Part shown: positions 28,939 to 38,243 of the stretch, piece after piece
How the letters are laid out: each line of letters starts with the position of its first letter
Position numbering within the stretch: the stretch's first letter is position 1
Made by a program: the position numbers and the translations under genes
The notes under the pieces: model-generated
Databases searched by the model: none
What the model was told of the DNA's origin: nothing
What the model saw: the letters and a program-made list of their open reading frames with translations, nothing else
From: Paenibacillus azoreducens
GTDB taxonomy: Bacteria > Bacillota > Bacilli > Paenibacillales > Paenibacillaceae
Reading direction: 5' to 3'
Length of the DNA: 64,000 nt
Assembly: GCF_021654775.1 (NCBI RefSeq)
Contig: NZ_AP025343.1
Location: forward strand, 6,043,501 to 6,107,500

Positions 28939-29451
28939 CTAACTTGCTGCGTAAATACAAGTGATAACATAACCGGGAACGACGGCAAGCATAAACGGGA
29001 AGCGCAGCTGTTTTTCTTTTGCGGCTGATAACGCCTGAAAACTTCTAAGCATAAAAAATCCTGCCAAATGATCCGCTGCTTTGCGCATTCTTTGCAAGGT
29101 TTCCCGTCTCCACAGCAGAATCAAAATCCCTATCGCACCGGCACAAAGGACGGAATAAATGAGACATTGGACCGTAAAAAGCGTTCCGGCCCAAGCGCCG
29201 ATCCCGCCAAACAGTTTTACGTCGCCAGCTCCAACCGCCCCGATCACATGCATTAAAAGAACCAGGACAAAACCTGCCGCAAGCCCCTTAAGCGAAAAAA
29301 GAAGTCCCTGCAGCCCATCCATAACCGTGTGGACCGTTAATCCCATCGGCATTGCCGTTAATGTCAGCCAATTGGGAATTTTCATTGTTCTAATGTCTGT
29401 AATAAATGCAATGATGACCATAAGCATGCAGCCCCAAATTGATACATCCAT
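28939..29451 (-). CDS. A24 family prepilin peptidase (TadV/CpaA type)
   Basis: A 170-residue membrane protease from the ATG at 29451, which follows AAAGGGG; an in-frame GTG 24 bases upstream is less likely. Several hydrophobic helices are seen. The two catalytic aspartates are in ITDIRTMKIPNW (near residue 18) and in the family motif GAGDVKLFGG (near 85). It should cleave the leader of the Flp1 pilin and the TadE pseudopilins. The N-methylating domain of longer PilD enzymes is absent, as expected for TadV. A MITE-like element separates it from the upstream pilus genes. Confidence 0.93.
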   Translation of the reverse strand: MDVSIWGCMLMVIIAFITDIRTMKIPNWLTLTAMPMGLTVHTVMDGLQGLLFSLKGLAAGFVLVLLMHVIGAVGAGDVKLFGGIGAWAGTLFTVQCLIYSVLCAGAIGILILLWRRETLQRMRKAADHLAGFFMLRSFQALSAAKEKQLRFPFMLAVVPGYVITCIYAAS

Positions 29452-29482
29452 ATTGCGATGCCCCTTTCCCCTCACTTTAAGA

Positions 29483-29757
29483 GTTCGTGCAAAAAGTCTG
29501 CTTTTGATAAGAAAAACGTCTATCGACGTACTCTCATAGAAGACAGACCGCGTTTAGCGGTAATTTTTCTTGCGATATAAGGATGCGAGATCTCCGAAGT
29601 TTATACTTTCTTATATCTTAAGAAAAACGTCTATCGACGTATATTCATAGAAGAAAGACCGCGCTTAGAGATAGTTTTTCTTGCGATTATAGAATTGTTC
29701 AGCGTAGCAAGAAAATTTATAAATTCTATAATCTTAAGAAAACCGATCTTTTTGAAC
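29483..29757 (+). mobile_element. MITE-like element inside the tad operon
   Basis: The right end is CTTTTTGAAC; the left end is a degenerate GTTC..GCAAAAAGTC followed by TGCTTTTGATAAGAAAA, as in the other elements. Inside are two direct copies (about 29503-29622 and 29623-29745) of the dispersed CTATCGACGTA...TAGCGGTA...CTTGCGATATA repeat. It sits between the second TadE-like gene and the prepilin peptidase gene. Confidence 0.65.
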
Positions 29758-29775
29758 ATGCACTTTAAGCAGCCC

Positions 29776-30783
29776 TTATCCTTTTACAACCGTGAACATC
29801 ACTTCAGTCCTTTGTCCGTCCGCGGTCGTAATCACAAAGGGCCAGGTACCCGGCGTAGTATTGGTGCCCACAAACCACTCCCATTCGATGTAGCCTTCCG
29901 AATCGGCTTGTTTCTCACCCAGGTATTTCGCGGTGCTTTCACCGCTTTTATAGAAAACCGACAGATTGGCCGAAGCCCCCGGCGCAATTTTCGCGCGAAC
30001 CTTCGCCCTTCTTCCGACATAAGCCGGATCCGGCTTCTCCAAAAGTTCAATAACCTGATTGCCCTGTCCCGATTCACCTTCGCCGCCCGTACCGGCCTCG
30101 TCGGTTTCACCGATCCACAAACGCTCCTGCGCCTTAGCCTGAAGAACGATCTTCTTGTCCAGAAACGGTACCTTCATCGGAAGCTCATAACTTACCACGA
30201 TGCCGAAATAAGGATCCGTTCGGGTTCTTAAGTTTGGAATCTGGATATTTGAGACATGAATTCTATCGTAATCAAGCAGTCTGCTTTCCATATACGGCTT
30301 AAGAATCGGCTTTACGACCGGATCAAGAATGGCCTCCGCCGCCTGATTTTTCAAATCCTGCAGCGGTTCATCCACTTTATCTACCGCACCTGCCATCCAT
30401 TCATTCAATGGCGGAGGCAGCGTATCCGTATATTGGGCAGCCCAATCCGTTAACGAAAGCTTCGGAACACTCCAGCTTCCGGCGGGCTCCTTGCCGTCGC
30501 TCTTTGTCTCGGGCGCCTTCTGCTCAATCGCCAGCGCAACCGGGTAGATATGAGTCGAAACCATTTTGACTGTATCGGATACCGTGCTCTGCAGTGCTGT
30601 AGAAATCAGCGTCATCTGTACCATATAAATCAGGAAAAGTACAAAAAAGATAAACATGGGCAGGACCAGCGAAGCTTCCACCACCATACTTCCCTGCTGT
30701 CTACCTCCGCTTTGATCGGAAGGGATCATCCGGCACCAAGCCAATCTACTGCTAATATGAGTAATCCGCTTGTTTGACCGCAT
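29776..30783 (-). CDS. TadE-like pseudopilin with large C-terminal domain
   Basis: About 335 residues from the ATG at 30783, preceded by GGAAGG; upstream in-frame starts overlap the previous gene more deeply and lack a site. After a basic leader, GSMVVEASLVLPMFIFFVLFL (about 31-51, quoted core VVEASLVLPMF) is the TadE-type transmembrane signature with the conserved Glu for pseudopilin processing. A large extracellular part follows. The last 80 residues form a beta-sandwich-like domain (VRAKIAPGASANLSVFYKSG). It is a probable minor pilus subunit. Confidence 0.85.
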   Translation of the reverse strand: MRSNKRITHISSRLAWCRMIPSDQSGGRQQGSMVVEASLVLPMFIFFVLFLIYMVQMTLISTALQSTVSDTVKMVSTHIYPVALAIEQKAPETKSDGKEPAGSWSVPKLSLTDWAAQYTDTLPPPLNEWMAGAVDKVDEPLQDLKNQAAEAILDPVVKPILKPYMESRLLDYDRIHVSNIQIPNLRTRTDPYFGIVVSYELPMKVPFLDKKIVLQAKAQERLWIGETDEAGTGGEGESGQGNQVIELLEKPDPAYVGRRAKVRAKIAPGASANLSVFYKSGESTAKYLGEKQADSEGYIEWEWFVGTNTTPGTWPFVITTADGQRTEVMFTVVKG

Positions 30784-32986
30784 AATATCGGTTTCCTTCC
30801 ACTTCGTCCGGATGCCCCCCGGCATACCCAACCATTTTCATCACACCCGGCAAAAACCATAATTTCATCCCGATCTTCACTTCCCCTGACGCATAGGTCG
30901 CCCTTTCCGCAGGATTAATCCCGGTATTGAACCGGATCAGAGCCAACATGCGGGACATTTTCTTCTCATTATTGCTATGAATTAGCAAAAACAGCCGCAG
31001 ATAGTCGCGATAAGTGATTTTCACTTTAACATAACTAGACAGCTCCACTGCTCCCGTTTCGCATAACGTGATCATATCGGCAATGGCCATTTCAATTCCG
31101 TACAGCACAGCCGCGGCAAGCACCAGCAGCGGATGCCCGAGGCCGCTGTTTTTGACCAGCCCTTCCATCGTACGGATCGCAAGCCTGGAAGCGAAAATTT
31201 CGGCATAAGCTGCCGAGACATTCCCTACCGGGTTGTGAAAGCCGTACAAAATGTACTCCAACTCCTGATTACTAACACTTAGTTGATCAACAACGGCATC
31301 TCCAAGCTTCGCCTGCGGATTTTTGGCCGCATCCTTAAGTATGCTGATGTCAAAATGCTTAAAGTACAACGCGGCGTATTCATTTTGCAGCAATTCATCT
31401 CTAACTCCGTTCATCATCCCCGCCATGGCTCCGTACAGCCCATCCATACCATTCATAGCGGATTTGCCCGCATCATATGGATCGGAATCCATATCTGCCC
31501 CCTTATGATTGCCGTCGGCTTGTTGTTTATTGAAGTCCAAGCTTTCCTCGTAGTAGGTTTGCAGCTTCTTATACTCCTCCATATACCTCTTCGCCTTTTT
31601 GTCCAGCTCTTTGATCCGCTCAAGGATATTGGCTGCATCTTTCAGCTTGGCCTTACTTTTCTTCTCTTTTTCCTTCCGCTGTTTATCCGAAGCGCGATGC
31701 TGCTCAAGCCGTCCCGCTGCCTGATCCAGCCTGTTCGCCGAACCCGGGTCGGCGTACGCGCGCAAATATTCATCTACCAAGCCGCGGGCCGAAATGACTG
31801 CATATTTCATGCTGGCGGAGCTGCCATTAGGTCCTGTGGCTGCCGCCAAAGCAGACGATGCTTCCGAAACGCTGCGGTTAGCGGTATGGGACTCATTCTC
31901 CTGACGGTCAATTTCGTCTTTTAATTCACCGAGCAGGTTGTCGCTAAGCAGCAGTTTGTCCGTCTCTCCACGCAGCCCGCGGATCGTCTCCGAGTCGTCC
32001 CCGCTGGTCTCCGCCGATATTCCCGGGATCCCCCCTGCGGAAACCACGTCATATCCTGTGCTCTCCACGCGGTTTTCGGCGGATGCAATCACTTGCTTCA
32101 TTTGTTCATTTAAATCGCAGGCTTCCTTCCAGTCTTCGCGCGCTTCCTGGAGCAGCCTGGAATGGCTTTCAGCAGCCGAGCTTTGTCTGTTTCCCAACCG
32201 GGCCCAAATCTCTGCAGAGTTTGTCAGGTAAGCGCTGATTTCGTCACCATACTTCGGCTTTTCATCTTCGCCGCGATTAGCGTCTTCGTTAACCTTGCTA
32301 ACATAGTCATCGTATTGGGCAGCAATGGCCGCCCCCGTCGTCACGCGCGATGAACCCAAGGATTCGTTCGGAATCGAGCCGGCATATGAATCCATCAGAA
32401 GCCCTGCGATGCCGCTTGCGCTTTGCGCCGCTTTTTTCTGTTTCGCCAGCATCAGATCCAAAGCCGCCTCCCGCTTGTCGTACAGCTTCTGCAGCTTCCG
32501 AAGCACATCAAACGTATTCGAGGCCTCCTTCATAGATGAAGACAAAGGCTTGAACTTGCTCAAAATTTCGAGTGTAAAATCAATGGGGGCCTTGTACTTC
32601 ATTTCTTCTCCAATCCCGCGGTTAAAAATATCGTATTCGCCCAGCATCCTGTCCATTTTCAAGCCGGAACTGTCAAGTTCCAGCGGCAGCACATTAAACC
32701 GGTCACTTCGTTTCCCTTTTTCCATACTGCTATTCAGCACGCTTGCCATGATCTGGTCTCCGCTATGCGAACCGTACGCAAACAAACCGTACCGCTCCTG
32801 CAGCTCCGGATCATAAGACGACATCACAGACCGGACCGCTGCATGTGCCAGACGTTCGCTTTGAACCTTCAAGGCCGCAATGCGGGAATAATCGATAAAC
32901 AAGGCCACAAAAGCGAAAATAAAGGCCAGAATCATAATCAAAAACACGGAAACCGATCCGTTCTCCGGTCGTCTCTTTGCGAACAT
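30752..32986 (-). CDS. DUF5702-like TadG-type protein
   Basis: A 744-residue protein. An N-terminal membrane helix (GSVSVFLIMILAFIFAF..., about 10-32) is followed by DYSRIAALKVQSERLAHAA, the arrangement seen in TadG-like and DUF5702 proteins. A long, largely helical and charged region follows, with a coiled coil at about 430-500. A hydrophobic patch is seen near 620-650. The function is likely structural in pilus assembly or anchoring. The ATG follows AGGGGG. It overlaps the following TadE-like gene by about 30 bases. Confidence 0.8.
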   Translation of the reverse strand: MFAKRRPENGSVSVFLIMILAFIFAFVALFIDYSRIAALKVQSERLAHAAVRSVMSSYDPELQERYGLFAYGSHSGDQIMASVLNSSMEKGKRSDRFNVLPLELDSSGLKMDRMLGEYDIFNRGIGEEMKYKAPIDFTLEILSKFKPLSSSMKEASNTFDVLRKLQKLYDKREAALDLMLAKQKKAAQSASGIAGLLMDSYAGSIPNESLGSSRVTTGAAIAAQYDDYVSKVNEDANRGEDEKPKYGDEISAYLTNSAEIWARLGNRQSSAAESHSRLLQEAREDWKEACDLNEQMKQVIASAENRVESTGYDVVSAGGIPGISAETSGDDSETIRGLRGETDKLLLSDNLLGELKDEIDRQENESHTANRSVSEASSALAAATGPNGSSASMKYAVISARGLVDEYLRAYADPGSANRLDQAAGRLEQHRASDKQRKEKEKKSKAKLKDAANILERIKELDKKAKRYMEEYKKLQTYYEESLDFNKQQADGNHKGADMDSDPYDAGKSAMNGMDGLYGAMAGMMNGVRDELLQNEYAALYFKHFDISILKDAAKNPQAKLGDAVVDQLSVSNQELEYILYGFHNPVGNVSAAYAEIFASRLAIRTMEGLVKNSGLGHPLLVLAAAVLYGIEMAIADMITLCETGAVELSSYVKVKITYRDYLRLFLLIHSNNEKKMSRMLALIRFNTGINPAERATYASGEVKIGMKLWFLPGVMKMVGYAGGHPDEVEGNRYYAVKQADYSY

Positions 32987-33012
32987 CCCCGCTTCCCCCT
33001 CATCAGATTCCG

Positions 33013-33711
33013 TTACTTTCCTGAAAACATGAAAGACTTAAGGGCATCCAGCACCCGTTTAGCCCCGCCCTGACCGGTCTGCCCATTCTCTCCCGAGCCT
33101 TTGAATTTTAAGCCGTAATATCTCATCAGATCCACTGTTCGGATAAACTCCACCGGCTCCACCACGGTGGAATTCGCATATGTATTCACATCCGAACCGC
33201 CGTTCAGCATGAGGTCCAGCGGCGGCAGAGACAGCATCCGAGCCAGATCCACCGAAGTTTTGCGCTGCAAAACTGTGTTTCTATAGCTGATTTCTCCTTT
33301 CATTTCCGGGGGAACCATGCTTCCGGATTTATTCATTTTTATGGTAGGAAGCGAACGGTCGCCGCCTTCGGCTCCCGGCAGTTGAGCAGTCTGTTTTTGA
33401 TCCGAGAGACCGGTCCAACCAAACAATGCGCCAAGCATTCCGTCATCGCTGAGCCTCCAGTACAATGAATCGTATTCGCCTTTGGTGACAGCACCGGTCG
33501 CCGCCTCCTTGTGGCTATTGTCCCAACTGTAGGCGGAACGTTCCGCCACGGCAGAAGCCGTCTGATGCAAAAAGCTTTCCTGATAAACATACAGACAAAA
33601 AAAGATAAGGATCATCGTAACGAACAAAACGATAGGAAGCACGAGGGAAGCTTCGACAGTGAAGCTGCCCCCGTCATTTTTCAATGAACTATTTTTTGTT
33701 GAAAACATCAT
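33013..33711 (-). CDS. TadE family pseudopilin
   Basis: A 232-residue protein. GGSFTVEASLVLPIVLFVTMILIFF (about 14-38; core FTVEASLVLP) is the TadE signature and membrane segment, with Glu for leader processing. The remaining 190 residues are extracytoplasmic with no recognisable domain. It overlaps the Flp1 pilin gene by about 20 bases and precedes the DUF5702 gene. Either of two adjacent ATG codons may start it. Confidence 0.9.
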   Translation of the reverse strand: MMFSTKNSSLKNDGGSFTVEASLVLPIVLFVTMILIFFCLYVYQESFLHQTASAVAERSAYSWDNSHKEAATGAVTKGEYDSLYWRLSDDGMLGALFGWTGLSDQKQTAQLPGAEGGDRSLPTIKMNKSGSMVPPEMKGEISYRNTVLQRKTSVDLARMLSLPPLDLMLNGGSDVNTYANSTVVEPVEFIRTVDLMRYYGLKFKGSGENGQTGQGGAKRVLDALKSFMFSGK

Positions 33712-33883
33712 CGCTTTTGCTTTCCACTTTATTTAAGAGATTTTTAACGATACGAAGCAGTTCGTCCCGGAACAACACGGCAATGATAATAATGACCGCG
33801 ATAATCAAAATGATCTCCAGCATCCCCAAACCGTCTTCGCGCTTCCAAAAATCTTTTACTTTCCCCCATGCCAATGTCAGCAT
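33689..33883 (-). CDS. Flp1-type type IVb pilin
   Basis: A 64-residue pilin from the ATG at 33883, which has GGGGG 9 bases upstream; an ATG 9 bases earlier is too close to this site. The sequence REDGLGMLEIILIIAVIIIIAV shows the processing site region (G-L-G-M-L-E, with the conserved Glu five residues into the mature helix) and one hydrophobic helix. A short charged tail follows. This is the likely major subunit of the Tad pilus. Confidence 0.9.
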   Translation of the reverse strand: MLTLAWGKVKDFWKREDGLGMLEIILIIAVIIIIAVLFRDELLRIVKNLLNKVESKSDDVFNKK

Positions 33884-33896
33884 TTCATTCATCCCC

Positions 33897-34769
33897 CTAC
33901 ATATTCATCATCATAAATGCGGGTGCTCCGACAAGCACAATAACAATTACAAAAATAACGACCATCGGAAAGATCAGCTTGGAAGAGGCCTGCTCCCCCC
34001 GCGTACGTGTAATGGCCTTGCGCTTCTCCCACAGCGTCCGGGACAGATCCGACAAAGCCATGACAAAGTCGCTGCCGCCCCGCCGGAAATTAAGCAGCAC
34101 GGTTGTCGTAAAGATCGATACCTCCTGCACCGCGCAGCGTTTGCTGAAATTTTCGAAAGCCTGCTGAAAGGAATATCCCCCTTCCAAATCATCCGCCATT
34201 TTGATGAGCTCGCGGTACAGCGGATGGTTTTTCTCCTGCCTTTTCTGATTCACGCAATGGCTGATCGCTTTTTGAACCGTCTCGCCTGCACCAACCAACA
34301 AAACGATTTTGTTTAATAGCTCAGGCAGCTCCATCAAAATATCATGGTCCCGCTTTTGCACTTTGCCGTGCATATCCTTGACCATAGCTGCGGGCAGCAG
34401 CAAGCCTAAAACACTGCCAATGGCCAGCCCCGTCCCTTCTCCCATCGCTAATGTCAGCAAACAGCCAAGAGCGAGCAAAAGCCAGCTGTAGCACATCATT
34501 TCCCCGACATATAAAAGCGTCATTTCGGCGCTATGGCGCTGTCCGTTCAGCTTTTGCACCGAACGCTGAATCTTGAAGAAAAAAAGCGGGAACCGGGCCG
34601 TAAGCTTCAATCGGTCAAGAATATACAACATAGGGGGAACCAGTGTCCTCAGTCTCAGTCCCTCCATTTGGAGTTTGGCGATTTTTCTGTAATTTGCGCC
34701 GCCGATCTGGTTCAGCACCACCCAGCCTCCCGCCAGAAGAACCAGCATCACGACAGCAAGCAGCTTCAT
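33897..34769 (-). CDS. TadC-like type II secretion F family protein
   Basis: About 290 residues from the ATG at 34769, which has GGGGTGGG close upstream; a longer frame would run into tadB. Membrane helices lie near 3-20, 95-135 and 265-287. The cytoplasmic T2SF domain carries MELPELLNKIVLLVGAGETVQKAI and GGSDFVMALSDLSRTLWEKRK. It should form the inner-membrane platform together with TadB. Confidence 0.9.
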   Translation of the reverse strand: MKLLAVVMLVLLAGGWVVLNQIGGANYRKIAKLQMEGLRLRTLVPPMLYILDRLKLTARFPLFFFKIQRSVQKLNGQRHSAEMTLLYVGEMMCYSWLLLALGCLLTLAMGEGTGLAIGSVLGLLLPAAMVKDMHGKVQKRDHDILMELPELLNKIVLLVGAGETVQKAISHCVNQKRQEKNHPLYRELIKMADDLEGGYSFQQAFENFSKRCAVQEVSIFTTTVLLNFRRGGSDFVMALSDLSRTLWEKRKAITRTRGEQASSKLIFPMVVIFVIVIVLVGAPAFMMMNM

Positions 34770-34782
34770 ATTCCCACCCCGC

Positions 34783-35649
34783 TCAAATCTTGATATCCAT
34801 GATTTTGATAATCCATAACAAACAGCCTGCAAGTCCAAATAAAGCAAATGTCGAAATGATCATGCCCGCTCCGCTGAACATCGGCTTCATATAGTCGCCC
34901 GAGGTCATGTTCATGAACACAAGCATCATAATGGGAGCGGCCAAGAGCGCTTTCGATTCGAATTTCTTCTGGGCGACGAGCACGGCAATTTCCTGCTGGA
35001 TGTCAAGTTTTTCGCCGATTATCGTGGAAGTTCTCCGAATCACCTCGACCAGATCCCCTCCCGTTCTTTTACAGGTCGTAAACACATCGGCAAAATTCGT
35101 GATGTCCTCCATACAAGCCCTTCGGCTAAAATCTTGCAGCGCGTCTTCAATCGGCTCCCCATATTCCATGCGCGCGCAAATAATAGATAGTTCCGTGATC
35201 AGATCGTTTTCTGCCTCCGGATCGAGCATACGCAAATCCTGAATCGCTTCCCGAAAACCGTTCTCCACGGAGCGCCCGGCCGACAGCGAGGAAGATATCG
35301 AATAAAGAGCTTGCTTGAAATGCAAATTCAATGCCGCTCGCCGCCGCTGAAGCATGTATTTCCTCCAAAAACGCGGGACCAAGAGACCTCCCGCCGACAG
35401 AAAAAGCGCAATGATCCATTGGTGATAAAAAAGAAAACCGATGCCAAAGAAAAATACCGCTCCCGCTGTCACACACAAAATTCGCTGCAATCCGCTCAAA
35501 ACATACACGCTGTAGTCTGGAAGCTGCTTTCTCCGATCTTGGCTCGCCTTCTGACTTCCCCGGCTTCCTTTCGGCATTTCACGGAAAGTGCCCTGCCCTT
35601 GCTGGCTGCCGAACTTGCTTCGGCCCAGAGCCGTTTGTCCTGTTTTCAT
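34783..35649 (-). CDS. TadB-like type II secretion F family protein
   Basis: A 288-residue protein. A basic N-terminal 50 residues precede two membrane helices (about 58-95). The T2SF domain follows (FKQALYSISSSLSAGRSVENGF, TCKRTGGDLVEVIRRTSTIIGEKLDIQQEI), then a C-terminal hydrophobic hairpin. Its start overlaps the cpaF stop by 4 bases. It pairs with TadC as the assembly platform of the pilus. Confidence 0.92.
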   Translation of the reverse strand: MKTGQTALGRSKFGSQQGQGTFREMPKGSRGSQKASQDRRKQLPDYSVYVLSGLQRILCVTAGAVFFFGIGFLFYHQWIIALFLSAGGLLVPRFWRKYMLQRRRAALNLHFKQALYSISSSLSAGRSVENGFREAIQDLRMLDPEAENDLITELSIICARMEYGEPIEDALQDFSRRACMEDITNFADVFTTCKRTGGDLVEVIRRTSTIIGEKLDIQQEIAVLVAQKKFESKALLAAPIMMLVFMNMTSGDYMKPMFSGAGMIISTFALFGLAGCLLWIIKIMDIKI

Positions 35650-36893
35650 ACAGCAGCCTCCTTCACAGGTGATTGCGGATCATAAGATATGCCGGCCATC
35701 TTCAACTTGTCCTGATTCATCAGCGTCTCTTGCGGTTCCAGACGGCCGCATACACGTCCATCCTTTTCCCCCGTCTCCTTGAATTTGTATAACGGATGAA
35801 GCACAACTTCGCCGCCCTCCATCCCGATCACTTCACTGATTTCGACCACGCGCCGCGATCGGTCACGCAATCTTGCCAAATGAACAAAGATGTCGATCGC
35901 CGAACGGATCTGCTGCCTCACAACGGCGATTGGCAAATCCGCTCCGCTCAGCACCATCGTCTCCAGCCTGCTGATCATGTCGCGGGTGTTGTTCGCGTGG
36001 CCGGTTGATAATGACCCGTCATGGCCGGTATTCATCGCCTGCAGCATATCCAGCGCTTCGCTTCCCCGCACCTCCCCGACAACGATCCGGTTCGGACGCA
36101 TTCGCAGCGAAGAACGAATCAGGTCCCGGATCGATATTTCCCCGCGCCCTTCGGTATTGGCGTTGCGGGTCTCCAGGGAAACCAGATTCGGCACGGTTAC
36201 AATCTGCAGCTCAGCCGAATCTTCAATCGTGATCACCCGCTCGTCCGCAGGAATGAATTGCGACAACGCATTTAGAAATGTGGTTTTGCCGGAACCCGTA
36301 CCACCGCTAATAAAGATGTTGTATTTGCCAACCACCAGTTTTTGCAGCAGCGTAGCAGCATCCTGCTCCAGCGCTCCCCGAAGCACAAGATCCTCCATCG
36401 TCATCGGCTTTTCGGGAAACTTCCGAATCGTCATCGTCGGCCCCTTGAGCGCAATCGGAGGAAGAACGATATTGACGCGCGAACCGTCCTTTAAACGAGC
36501 ATCCACTATAGGAGACGATTCGTTAACTACCCTGTTCACGCCGGACACGATCGTTTGAATGATGTCTTCCAGTCTGGTTTGGGATTCAAATTCCAGCGGC
36601 AGCTTTGAAACCTCGCCGTTTTGTTCGATAAAAATGTCCTGGTGGCTATTGACCATAATTTCCGTGATGCCCGGATCGTCAACGAGAGGCTGTAGAATAT
36701 CAAGACCCCGGAAAGAATCAAAAATACGCCGGACAAGCCGTCTCTTCTCCGAAGCAGTCAAATCCCGAAGTTCCCGGCGGCTGAATACGGTCCGTTCGAT
36801 AAACTTAATCAGCTCACTGTTATCCAGCGCAGACGTGACGTCAAGACCGGAACGCACTTCCCCCCTCAGCTGCCTGAACAGGTCCTCATCCAT
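35646..36893 (-). CDS. cpaF: CpaF/TadA secretion ATPase
   Basis: A 415-residue hexameric ATPase that powers Tad pilus assembly. Walker A is SGGTGSGKTTFLNAL (about 197). The Asp box is ITIEDSAELQ (about 222), Walker B is IVVGEVRGSEALDMLQAMNTGHDGS (about 272; core GEVRGSEA), and the His box is STGHANNTRDM. The N-terminal domain (RRLVRRIFDSFRGLDILQPLVDDPGITEIMVN) is typical of CpaF. It overlaps tadZ by 8 bases and tadB by 4. Confidence 0.97.
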   Translation of the reverse strand: MDEDLFRQLRGEVRSGLDVTSALDNSELIKFIERTVFSRRELRDLTASEKRRLVRRIFDSFRGLDILQPLVDDPGITEIMVNSHQDIFIEQNGEVSKLPLEFESQTRLEDIIQTIVSGVNRVVNESSPIVDARLKDGSRVNIVLPPIALKGPTMTIRKFPEKPMTMEDLVLRGALEQDAATLLQKLVVGKYNIFISGGTGSGKTTFLNALSQFIPADERVITIEDSAELQIVTVPNLVSLETRNANTEGRGEISIRDLIRSSLRMRPNRIVVGEVRGSEALDMLQAMNTGHDGSLSTGHANNTRDMISRLETMVLSGADLPIAVVRQQIRSAIDIFVHLARLRDRSRRVVEISEVIGMEGGEVVLHPLYKFKETGEKDGRVCGRLEPQETLMNQDKLKMAGISYDPQSPVKEAAV

Positions 36894-38034
36894 ATGCCCT
36901 CACCCCTGCTGCTTCCGCCAACTCCCCACCCAGCAATTCCCGGCAGAGCTTAAGAATATCCCGCTGAAAAATAGGCGAACTCAGCAGCAATTCTTCGTTA
37001 TGGATTTGCTTCCATGAAGGGATGTACGGAAGAACCCCGTCGATCTCCCTGATACTCTCCGGAAGCACATTCGCCAGGCTGCCGACATACCGATTCACGA
37101 TAAACCGGCTTTTGGCCATCATTTGCTCAAGCTCTTCGGGGCTGCTGCGCTCCATATAAGCGAGCTGCTGATCAATTTTGTACATATGGATCAGGTCGTC
37201 GAGCAGCATCCATATCAAATGGCTGCAGCCATCGATCACGGCATCTGTCCGCGCATTCATGCCGGAATCGGTGTCGGCGATCACGACATCGTATCGGCCG
37301 CTTTGCGCCAGCAATCCAAGCAAGGCGAGCACATCCTCCTTTCCCAGCTGCAAAATTTCATTCCGGTTATGAACCGGATCGAACCAATCGCATTTCATCG
37401 CGGGATGGTGAACAACAAAAGAATCTACCGGAACGGATTTTCCGTTTTTCGTTTCCTGTGCGGCTTTCATCTCATACAGCAGGTTCGGGAGGCCTTGGGC
37501 ATCCTCCGCTTTCCGGTTCTGTCTGGGAAATACCGCGCTGCTGTTTATTGCCTCCACGTTCAGGTAAAACACGGAGAGTCCCAATCCGCCAAGCTGTTTG
37601 GCCATATTGACGGCAGCCGTCGTTTTGCCGCATCCGCCGGCGGCGGACACAAAACCGATCGTCACCGCCCCTCCGCCCTGCTTTGCGGTTGGTCCTGATC
37701 GTCCGCCCTTCTTTTGGCAGGCCCGAAGCAGCGCCTCCAGCAATTCGGGGAGCGGCTGATATTTCAGGACTTCTGTCGCCTCGTCGCCGCTTGCGCCGAA
37801 TGTCCTCCATGAGCAGGCCATACCACCTTCGCGCAGCCAGGAACCGAGCAGTTCCTTGTCCCCAACCGCCAAATCAGGCTGTTCTCTCCCGTTCATGTAC
37901 TCCAGAAAAGGCTCCGCCCGCGTAAATCCGATGATATGCATCCTGGTTCCATATTCGCTTGCATAAGCGTAATGAAGCAGCCGCTCCAAATATTCCGGTT
38001 CCCGTACGGCCAGCACCACCTTATATGGCACCAT
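36886..38034 (-). CDS. CpaE/TadZ-like ATPase of the tad locus
   Basis: A 382-residue protein. The N-terminal 110 residues resemble a degenerate receiver-like domain. The rest is a ParA/MinD-like ATPase with a deviant Walker A motif (SAAGGCGKTTAAVNMA, about 133-148) and a switch region DVVIADTDSGMN near 255. TadZ/CpaE proteins place the pilus machine in the cell. It is the first gene of the operon, behind a leader with an intrinsic terminator (38072-38116). Confidence 0.9.
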   Translation of the reverse strand: MVPYKVVLAVREPEYLERLLHYAYASEYGTRMHIIGFTRAEPFLEYMNGREQPDLAVGDKELLGSWLREGGMACSWRTFGASGDEATEVLKYQPLPELLEALLRACQKKGGRSGPTAKQGGGAVTIGFVSAAGGCGKTTAAVNMAKQLGGLGLSVFYLNVEAINSSAVFPRQNRKAEDAQGLPNLLYEMKAAQETKNGKSVPVDSFVVHHPAMKCDWFDPVHNRNEILQLGKEDVLALLGLLAQSGRYDVVIADTDSGMNARTDAVIDGCSHLIWMLLDDLIHMYKIDQQLAYMERSSPEELEQMMAKSRFIVNRYVGSLANVLPESIREIDGVLPYIPSWKQIHNEELLLSSPIFQRDILKLCRELLGGELAEAAGVRAYG

Positions 38035-38071
38035 AAGACTCTCAATCCCCCTCGCTTAAAGCATGAAAAAA

Positions 38072-38116
38072 AGCACCGCCTCCAAGCCGCATTAGCGGCT
38101 CAAGAAACGGTGCTTC
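38072..38116 (-). terminator. intrinsic terminator in the tad leader (attenuator candidate)
   Basis: On the minus strand AAGCACCG and CGGTGCTT enclose a second perfect stem (AGCCGC/GCGGCT), and a run of seven T follows. It ends only about 35 bases before the tadZ start. A terminator here, between promoter and first gene, implies conditional read-through. Confidence 0.8.
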
Positions 38117-38137
38117 CGTCATTAGCTTTATTTGTTT

Positions 38138-38230
38138 CATTTCCATTAGAATATTGCAATAATCCAAGTGGCTTCACGCCAATAGATCGATCCGGAAACC
38201 GGCCGGGATCGAAATTGCAATATTCTGGCT
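38138..38230 (-). promoter_or_regulatory. structured 5' leader of the tad operon (riboswitch-like)
   Basis: On the minus strand AGAATATTGCAAT (around 38213-38225) is the perfect inverse of ATTGCAATATTCT (around 38148-38160), giving a 13-bp closing stem. It encloses two hairpins (CGATCC...GGATCG with an internal CCGG/CCGG pair, and TGGC-GTGAA-GCCA). A terminator follows downstream. The shape is that of a three-way junction with an expression platform. It does not match the conserved bases of class I or II c-di-GMP riboswitches as I know them. Confidence 0.5.
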
Positions 38231-38243
38231 TAATTAGGAATTT

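Noticed and set aside
38138..38230. Class I c-di-GMP (GEMM) riboswitch before tadZ
   Set aside because: Only a short GCGTGAAGCCAC stretch is reminiscent; the GCAAACC, GNAA tetraloop and GGGACGCAAAGC blocks are absent, so I list it as an unclassified leader.
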